64,000 nt of DNA. It comes from Candidatus Poribacteria bacterium (GTDB taxonomy: Bacteria > Poribacteria > WGA-4E > WGA-3G). A program made the position numbers and the translations under genes. A model generated the notes under the pieces. The model was not told the origin of the DNA. It saw only the letters and a list, made by a program, of their open reading frames with translations, and ran no database searches. The stretch covers positions 164,202 to 228,201 of the forward strand of contig JAJEGI010000108.1 of the NCBI GenBank assembly GCA_022819945.1, given 5' to 3'. Below are positions 59,213 through 64,000 of this stretch, piece by piece. Each line of letters opens with the position of its first letter. The first letter of the stretch is position 1.

Positions 59213-59812
59213 TTATTCAATTTCTGCAAAATCTTCATCGGACTGGAAATCATCAACACATGAGCGGTTGCAACGTTCGCCGTGTGTTAGCAACCAGCAG
59301 GCGCGATGGTTCAATTTAATAGCACTTATGAGACATGTCCGGAGCTGCTCAGGGTCAAAACCGCGTCCTAAGAGGTAGCTGTAGCTGCCGGCTCTCATGA
59401 CGCGTTGTCCTTCGTGATTGTTCCGGACAATGGAGACGATTTTGATATGGGGGTGATACCGTCTGACATACTCAAAGAGGCGTCCTCGTGTGCGGCGGGT
59501 GTAGTCGGCAATTATCATCTGATATTTGCGCATTTTCAACATCCCGATGGCTTCCGAACTTCGCTCTGGAAAATCACACCCGTAGCCTTCGGAGCGGATG
59601 AGGTTCCGAACCTTGTCCTGTAAATAGCCGTCCCGTGAAACGAGCATGACATCGCCTTCCAATTTAGAGACCCCGACATCCTCTTGAATATCAAGCGGGA
59701 TACGTGCTTCTCGGGTTCGCCAATCCAAGGTTCGACGGGCTCGCCTGACCCGTTCGTTGACCTGATCGAGTCTTTCATCTAAGTCTGGGAGTGGTTTAAA
59801 GAATTTTTTCAT
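59213..59812 (-). CDS. Receiver-like protein with N-terminal coiled coil and C-terminal Cys-rich tail
   Basis: A 199-residue protein: a basic helical N-terminus (LDERLDQVNERVRRARRTLD), then from about 53 a CheY-like domain (DVMLVSRDGYLQDKVRNLIR, MRKYQMIIADYTRRTRGRLF, HIKIVSIVRNNHEGQRVMRA, GSYSYLLGRGFDPEQL). The usual acidic pair after strand 1 is missing (VSRDG instead of VDDE), although an Asp at the phospho-acceptor position (IIADY) is kept, so it may be a phosphorylation-independent receiver. The tail ACWLLTHGERCNRSCVDD holds three Cys that could bind metal. First gene of an operon with the CYTH protein. Confidence 0.72.
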   Translation of the reverse strand: MKKFFKPLPDLDERLDQVNERVRRARRTLDWRTREARIPLDIQEDVGVSKLEGDVMLVSRDGYLQDKVRNLIRSEGYGCDFPERSSEAIGMLKMRKYQMIIADYTRRTRGRLFEYVRRYHPHIKIVSIVRNNHEGQRVMRAGSYSYLLGRGFDPEQLRTCLISAIKLNHRACWLLTHGERCNRSCVDDFQSDEDFAEIE

Positions 59813-59878
59813 TTATTTTCCCACTAAAGCTAAAAGATATTATAGTAAAGCCCCTAATTACTTGAACACCGAAAGAAT

Positions 59879-59899
59879 GGCGGGGTTACAAACCCCGCC
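59879..59899. repeat. GC-rich palindrome (GGCGGGGTTAC variant)
   Basis: GGCGGGGTT-ACA-AACCCCGCC between the divergent receiver and isochorismatase genes; the same variant occurs at 45223. Confidence 0.85.
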
Positions 59900-60103
59900 T
59901 GCAAGGAACACGGGTCTGGAGAGTGTTACTCTATTGTATCGTATATATGTGACAGATAGCAACCGATTTTTGTTGCTAAAAACCGCGAAATTCTATAAAA
60001 TTCTCAGTATGCAGGAACTCGCGTTCAAAACTGGTACAGTAGTAGGCACGCGCCATGTGCCGTCACAGTTATAGATACACTACCCACAAAAAGGATAGAA
60101 AAA

Positions 60104-61150
60104 ATGTCTGCACCACAACTTCCACTCCCACAACATTTCGATGCTGATCAGGTGGCCCAAGTCTGGCGGATCCCGTATCAAGAACGTCAACGTGAGGCGT
60201 TGGCATGGGCAAATCAACATTCAATACGTCCAGCATCTGCTGACGATTTTCGGACGTGTCTGCTCTTGGTGGATGTCCAAAATACGTTCTGTATTCCGGA
60301 TTTTGAACTGTTCGTGGGGGGTAGGTCGGGAAATGGCGCGGTGGAGGACAATATTCGGTTGTGTCAGTTTATCTATCGCAATCTACCATATATTACCAAG
60401 ATTGCTTGTACACTGGATACGCATACGGCGATGCAGATCTTCCATGAAGTCTTCTGGGTTAACGATGCGGGTGAGCATCCACTTCCGCTACAAACGTTGA
60501 TTACGCCAGAGGATATTGAGACGGGGAAATGGCGCGTTAATCCTGCTGTCGCTGGTAGCATTGATCTTTCCGAGATTCTGCAGTCCGATCAATACACGTG
60601 GCTCAAAGCGTACGGTGCGCACTATGTCAAGACGCTTACTGCAGACGGCAAATATCCGCTCACGATATGGCCTTATCACGCCATGCTCGGTGGGATTGGA
60701 CATGCCGTCGTCTCGGCTGTTGATGAAGCCTGCTTTTTCCATACGATTGCGCGTAGGACCCAGGTTCATTACGAAATTAAAGGGCAAAACCCGTTGACTG
60801 AAAACTATTCGGTTTTACGTCCAGAAGTGCTTGACGATGCGGACGGTCAGCCGATCGCAGAAAAAAATAGTGGGTTCTTGCAAATACTTCTTGAGTACGA
60901 TCGGGTGGTTATCGCGGGGCAGGCAAAGAGCCACTGTGTTGCGTGGACTGTCAATGATCTGCTTGCAGAAATTCAGCGGAGCGATAGTGCGTTAGCGCGG
61001 AAAATCTATTTAGTGGAGGATCTGACCTCTCCGGTTGTTGTGCCGGGGGTTGTGGATTATACGGAATCTGCAGATGCTGCGTTTGCGAAGGCTTCGGATG
61101 CGGGGATGCATATAGTGCAATCGACAGTGGCGATTGGGGAGTGGGAGTAA
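60104..61150 (+). CDS. Isochorismatase-fold cysteine hydrolase (nicotinamidase-like)
   Basis: A 348-residue protein, longer than the usual 180-220 residues of the family. Landmarks: catalytic D57 (LLVDVQNTFC), possible metal ligands D105/H107 (CTLDTHTAMQIF), KYPLTIWPYHAMLGGIGHAV, and C278 in VIAGQAKSHCVAWTVNDLLA. The extra length comes from an N-terminal extension (residues 1-45) and an insert around 120-185. AAAGGAT precedes the ATG. Substrates in the family are amides or isochorismate; the co-encoded nucleoside-type transporter downstream would fit a nicotinamide- or nucleobase-related role, which is an inference. Confidence 0.87.
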   Translation: MSAPQLPLPQHFDADQVAQVWRIPYQERQREALAWANQHSIRPASADDFRTCLLLVDVQNTFCIPDFELFVGGRSGNGAVEDNIRLCQFIYRNLPYITKIACTLDTHTAMQIFHEVFWVNDAGEHPLPLQTLITPEDIETGKWRVNPAVAGSIDLSEILQSDQYTWLKAYGAHYVKTLTADGKYPLTIWPYHAMLGGIGHAVVSAVDEACFFHTIARRTQVHYEIKGQNPLTENYSVLRPEVLDDADGQPIAEKNSGFLQILLEYDRVVIAGQAKSHCVAWTVNDLLAEIQRSDSALARKIYLVEDLTSPVVVPGVVDYTESADAAFAKASDAGMHIVQSTVAIGEWE

Positions 61151-61208
61151 GCAACAATCGTGAAGCCTTTTAACCAATTTTGGCATCAAATAAAGGGAGA
61201 AACCCATT

Positions 61209-62534
61209 ATGGAAGATAGACGAAGAGAGTTTGGGACCTTCGCGCGGTTGTCGGGGATGATGTTTCTACAGTTTGCGATATGGGGTGCGTGGGCGGTGCT
61301 TATTGCTGGACACATGCAAAATCTTGGGTTCAGCGGTAAACAGATTAGCTATGTCTTTGGGACGACTGCGATCGGTTCGATAATCTCGCCTATCATCGCT
61401 GGCTGGATAGCGGATCGCTTGATGCCGGCACAAGTATTCGCGGCGATCTCTCATCTCCTGGGGGGTGTCTGCCTGCTTTTTGCTTGGAAGCAGACGACTT
61501 TTCCGGTAATGTGGGCGGCGATATTCCTGCACGCTGTTCTCTATATGCCGACGATCGCACTGACGAATGCCGTCGCCTTTCATCACATGGGACAATCCGA
61601 TAAGTTCGGAAATATTCGGGTCTTCGGAACACTGGGTTGGATTGCGATTAACTGGATACTGAGTTTGTATCTCAGGTTTTGGGAAGGACAAGAGACGACA
61701 CTTTCACAGATTGATATTCCCATCTTTGGTGCTATCCTTTCTTTTTTCATCAATGATGTTCTCCATAGAGGTATCTCCGACTGCCTCCTCTTTGGTGCTG
61801 TGCTTTCATTCATTATGGGTGCTTACTGTTTGACCCTACCGAACACACCGCCGAGCAGAGCGGCAAAGAACCCTTACGCTTTTCTCGAAGCCTTCTCGCT
61901 TGTTTCAAACCGAAATTTCGCAGTGCTTTTGATTATCTCCTTCGTTGTCGCGATTGAACTGCCGTTCTATTACAATTTAACCTATCTCTTTCTGACTGAA
62001 GCGGAACACGGCGTTGGACTTGCGGGCAGTAGTGCTAATTTTGCGATGAGCCTCGGACAGGTTGCCGAGGTTTTGCTTATGATCCTGCTCTTTCCGTGTC
62101 TGCGTCGGTTCGGCATGCGGTTCACTATCTTTTTGGGGATCCTTGCGTGGCCCGTTCGGTACGCTATTTTCGCGATTGGTGAACCGGTGTGGTTGGTTGT
62201 CGGTGCGCAAACATTGCACGGGATTTGCTATTCGTTCTTTTTCGTGGGGGGTATGATTGCAGTGGAGCGGTTGAGTGCGCGGGATATTCGTGCGAGTTCT
62301 CAGGCACTGCTTCTTTTTGTCACGAACGGGTTCGGGATGCTGGTCGGGCATATTGTTAGCGGGCGCGTACATGATTACTTTGCTTATCCGGAGGGTGGGC
62401 ATGCGTGGGCAAAAATCTTTATGGTGCCGATAGTTATAACGGTTATTGCTGCAATCGTCTTCATTGTGTTGTTCAATGAACAGAAATATCAGGCGGACGC
62501 GGCGGCAGTGGACCAAGACACTGCGAATGCGTAA
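61209..62534 (+). CDS. Nucleoside:H+ symporter-family MFS transporter
   Basis: A 441-residue membrane protein with about 12 helices. The N-terminus (LSGMMFLQFAIWGAWAVLIA) and the first-loop SPIIAGWIADRL are hallmarks of the NupG/XapB-type nucleoside proton symporter family within MFS. Other helices include GAVLSFIMGAYCLTL, FVVAIELPFYYNLTYLFLTE and MIAVERLSARDIRASSQALL. GGGAGAAACCCATT precedes the ATG. It lies 58 bases after the isochorismatase gene and 13 bases before the DUF4838 gene, so a shared transcript is likely. Similar transporters in Planctomycetes are often next to sugar-handling enzymes, so the substrate is uncertain. Confidence 0.88.
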   Translation: MEDRRREFGTFARLSGMMFLQFAIWGAWAVLIAGHMQNLGFSGKQISYVFGTTAIGSIISPIIAGWIADRLMPAQVFAAISHLLGGVCLLFAWKQTTFPVMWAAIFLHAVLYMPTIALTNAVAFHHMGQSDKFGNIRVFGTLGWIAINWILSLYLRFWEGQETTLSQIDIPIFGAILSFFINDVLHRGISDCLLFGAVLSFIMGAYCLTLPNTPPSRAAKNPYAFLEAFSLVSNRNFAVLLIISFVVAIELPFYYNLTYLFLTEAEHGVGLAGSSANFAMSLGQVAEVLLMILLFPCLRRFGMRFTIFLGILAWPVRYAIFAIGEPVWLVVGAQTLHGICYSFFFVGGMIAVERLSARDIRASSQALLLFVTNGFGMLVGHIVSGRVHDYFAYPEGGHAWAKIFMVPIVITVIAAIVFIVLFNEQKYQADAAAVDQDTANA

Positions 62535-62547
62535 TTGCGGAGGAATT

Positions 62548-64000
62548 ATGTCAACTCAGAAAACACTCATATTTCAGGCAACTGGTGGCGATTTAGCGGT
62601 TTCAGCGATTCAGGATTGGTGTATCACTTTCTCCGATGACGCTTCTGCTTCTGAAAAATACGCTGCTGAGGAGTTCCAAAACTGGTTCAACCAAGCGACC
62701 GGATTGACGCTACGGCTTGTTACCGCAGGGGATAACGCCGATGCTGCTAACGGACGGATCGCCATCGGTGCGGTAGCTGCGTTGGGTGCTGAAGATATCC
62801 AAATCAGTGTTGGGCGTGAAGAGGTTCAGATACAGGGTGGCTTCCCGCGTGGTGTGCTCTATGCTGTCTATCAGTTTCTTGAGGCGCTCGTCGGTCTCCG
62901 GTTTTTGACCGCTGATCATACGCATGTACCTGATGCATCTGCGTTGAAAATCCCGTGTGGCAGTTATACCTATGCTCCACCTTTTTCGTTTCGTTGGAGT
63001 TATTATCGCGAGAACTCTGAGCACCCGGCATTCGCTGCGAAACGGAAAGTCAACACTGTCACGGAAGCTGAACATCTCGGTGGGAAGACGCAACAGCAGC
63101 TGATTAACCACTCATTTCACGCGTTAGTGCCTTACGGTACGTACGGCGAGAACCATCCGGAGTACTACGCACTCGTAGAAGGCAAGCGGGATACGAATAC
63201 ACACGGCGGCGGACCGCAGCTATGTGTGACGAATCCCGAAGTTATTGAAGTTGCAGCGGCATCGGCGATTCAGCAACTCACGGATCGACGAGAAGCCACC
63301 AATATCAGCGTGAGTCAAGCGGATACGGCGGCATACTGCCGGTGTGAGTCGTGCGAGGCACTTAACGCGGTGGAAGATTCACCGATGGGATCGCAACTGA
63401 CCTTCGTCAATGCTGTTGCGGAACGTATTGAGAAAGCACACCCGCAGGTTAAAGTCGGGACCCTGGCGTATTGGTATACGCGCAAACCACCGAAGACGGT
63501 AACACCGCGGCACAATGTGCAGATTCAGCTCTGTAGCATTGAGTGTTGTACGCTCCACGCGATTGATGATCCGGCTTGCGAACAGAACCGGGCTTTTTGC
63601 GAAGATACTAACGCATGGGGCAAAATCTGTGACGATATTTGGATTTGGAATTATAACACGAATTTCCGATCTTACGATCTGCCGTTCCCGAATTTACGGA
63701 GTATCGCGCCGAATGTTCGCTACTTCTTAAGTAACAACGCCAAGGGTGTGTTTATGCAAGCAAATGGTAACGGGTTAACAGGCGAATTTTCGGATCTGCG
63801 GAATTACCTTATCTCACACCTTATTTGGGATCCGCACCTTGATGGTGAAGTACTTTTAAAGGAATTTGTGAATCTCCACTACGCAGCCGCGGCGCCTGCA
63901 ATTCTCGAATATATCACCTTCCTTCACGATAACGTTGAGGCGAGAGGTCTCCATCCGCGGTGTTTTCCGACTCCGGAAGATGTTGGTTTAGATGCGGAGA
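62548..64000 (+). CDS. DUF4838 domain-containing protein, 3' part cut by window edge
   Basis: GGAGG precedes the ATG at 62548. 484 codons are visible and the frame is open to the window edge. The N-terminal part (ASASEKYAAEEFQNWFNQAT, GRIAIGAVAALGAEDIQISV, RGVLYAVYQFLEALVGLRFL) resembles the GH67-N/alpha-glucuronidase N-terminal fold. The following region (FHALVPYGTYGENHPEYYAL, CRCESCEALNAVEDSPMGSQ, IWNYNTNFRSYDLPFPNLRS) is typical of DUF4838, thought to be a glycoside-hydrolase-like domain. The reaction is unproven. Operon with an MFS transporter and an isochorismatase-fold enzyme. Confidence 0.85.
   Translation, partial: MSTQKTLIFQATGGDLAVSAIQDWCITFSDDASASEKYAAEEFQNWFNQATGLTLRLVTAGDNADAANGRIAIGAVAALGAEDIQISVGREEVQIQGGFPRGVLYAVYQFLEALVGLRFLTADHTHVPDASALKIPCGSYTYAPPFSFRWSYYRENSEHPAFAAKRKVNTVTEAEHLGGKTQQQLINHSFHALVPYGTYGENHPEYYALVEGKRDTNTHGGGPQLCVTNPEVIEVAAASAIQQLTDRREATNISVSQADTAAYCRCESCEALNAVEDSPMGSQLTFVNAVAERIEKAHPQVKVGTLAYWYTRKPPKTVTPRHNVQIQLCSIECCTLHAIDDPACEQNRAFCEDTNAWGKICDDIWIWNYNTNFRSYDLPFPNLRSIAPNVRYFLSNNAKGVFMQANGNGLTGEFSDLRNYLISHLIWDPHLDGEVLLKEFVNLHYAAAAPAILEYITFLHDNVEARGLHPRCFPTPEDVGLDAE

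Noticed and set aside
59862..60074. 70-codon plus-strand ORF before the isochorismatase gene
   Set aside because: It begins in a GC palindrome, has no ribosome site and resembles no protein; likely leader sequence.

Overview
The window reads as a chromosomal segment of an uncultured Gram-negative bacterium, most likely a member of Candidatus Poribacteria or a close relative. This is an inference. It rests on a TonB-dependent receptor, lipoproteins, a DUF1800/DUF1501 pair, several Gfo/Idh/MocA and enolase-superfamily enzymes, many secreted beta-propeller proteins, long ECF sigma factors with C-terminal extensions, and a great many short GC-rich palindromic repeats between genes. No rRNA, tRNA, CRISPR array, plasmid or phage gene was seen.

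Layout. 1-5.2 kb (minus strand): a truncated Gfo/Idh/MocA oxidoreductase, an MDR dehydrogenase, a small membrane protein, fdhD and a TPR/propeller protein. 5.3-7.7 kb: hrpB helicase, transcribed divergently from a very good sigma70-like promoter. 7.7-11.9 kb (minus): a tight five-gene operon of three paralogous lipoproteins and two paralogous TolB-like propellers. 12.3-18.8 kb (minus): TonB receptor, then a DUF1800-DUF1501-NHL operon. 19.4-28.4 kb (plus): a membrane protein, an ABC-2 permease, and two loci each encoding an ECF sigma factor joined through one transmembrane helix to an extracytoplasmic beta-propeller (BNR/Ycf48-like in one, Kelch in the other). 28.8-34 kb (plus): enolase-superfamily enzyme, DUF547, Gfo/Idh/MocA, squalene-cyclase-like repeat protein, nitrilase. 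34.1-36.1 kb: WD40 protein. 36.5-44.1 kb (plus): four tandem MacB/FtsX-type permeases and one membrane-fusion adaptor, with no ATPase; ECF-type promoter sequences precede three of the permeases. 44.2-49.4 kb: PhnP-like hydrolase, GNAT, DegT aminotransferase, TPR protein, small ORF. 49.5-54.6 kb (minus): fatty-acyl reductase, AMP-ligase/ACP/acyltransferase fusion, HAD phosphatase. 54.8-64 kb: cNMP-SpoIIE phosphatase, a GATase-like secreted protein, a deoxyhypusine-synthase-like protein, a pseudo-receiver/CYTH/53-aa operon, and an isochorismatase-MFS-DUF4838 operon that runs off the right edge.

Most unusual content: (i) the two membrane-tethered sigma factors, which share about 300 N-terminal residues and then carry different propellers; (ii) a C-terminal TT-x-WG-x-x-K tag on three otherwise unrelated secreted proteins; (iii) several families of small non-autonomous elements with terminal inverted repeats, two families with clear target duplications; (iv) repeated AAC-N-GTC ECF-like promoters upstream of the permease array; (v) a candidate three-stem RNA upstream of the LamG/sigma locus. 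Translation starts were re-chosen from Shine-Dalgarno (SD) position where the longest open frame looked over-extended.
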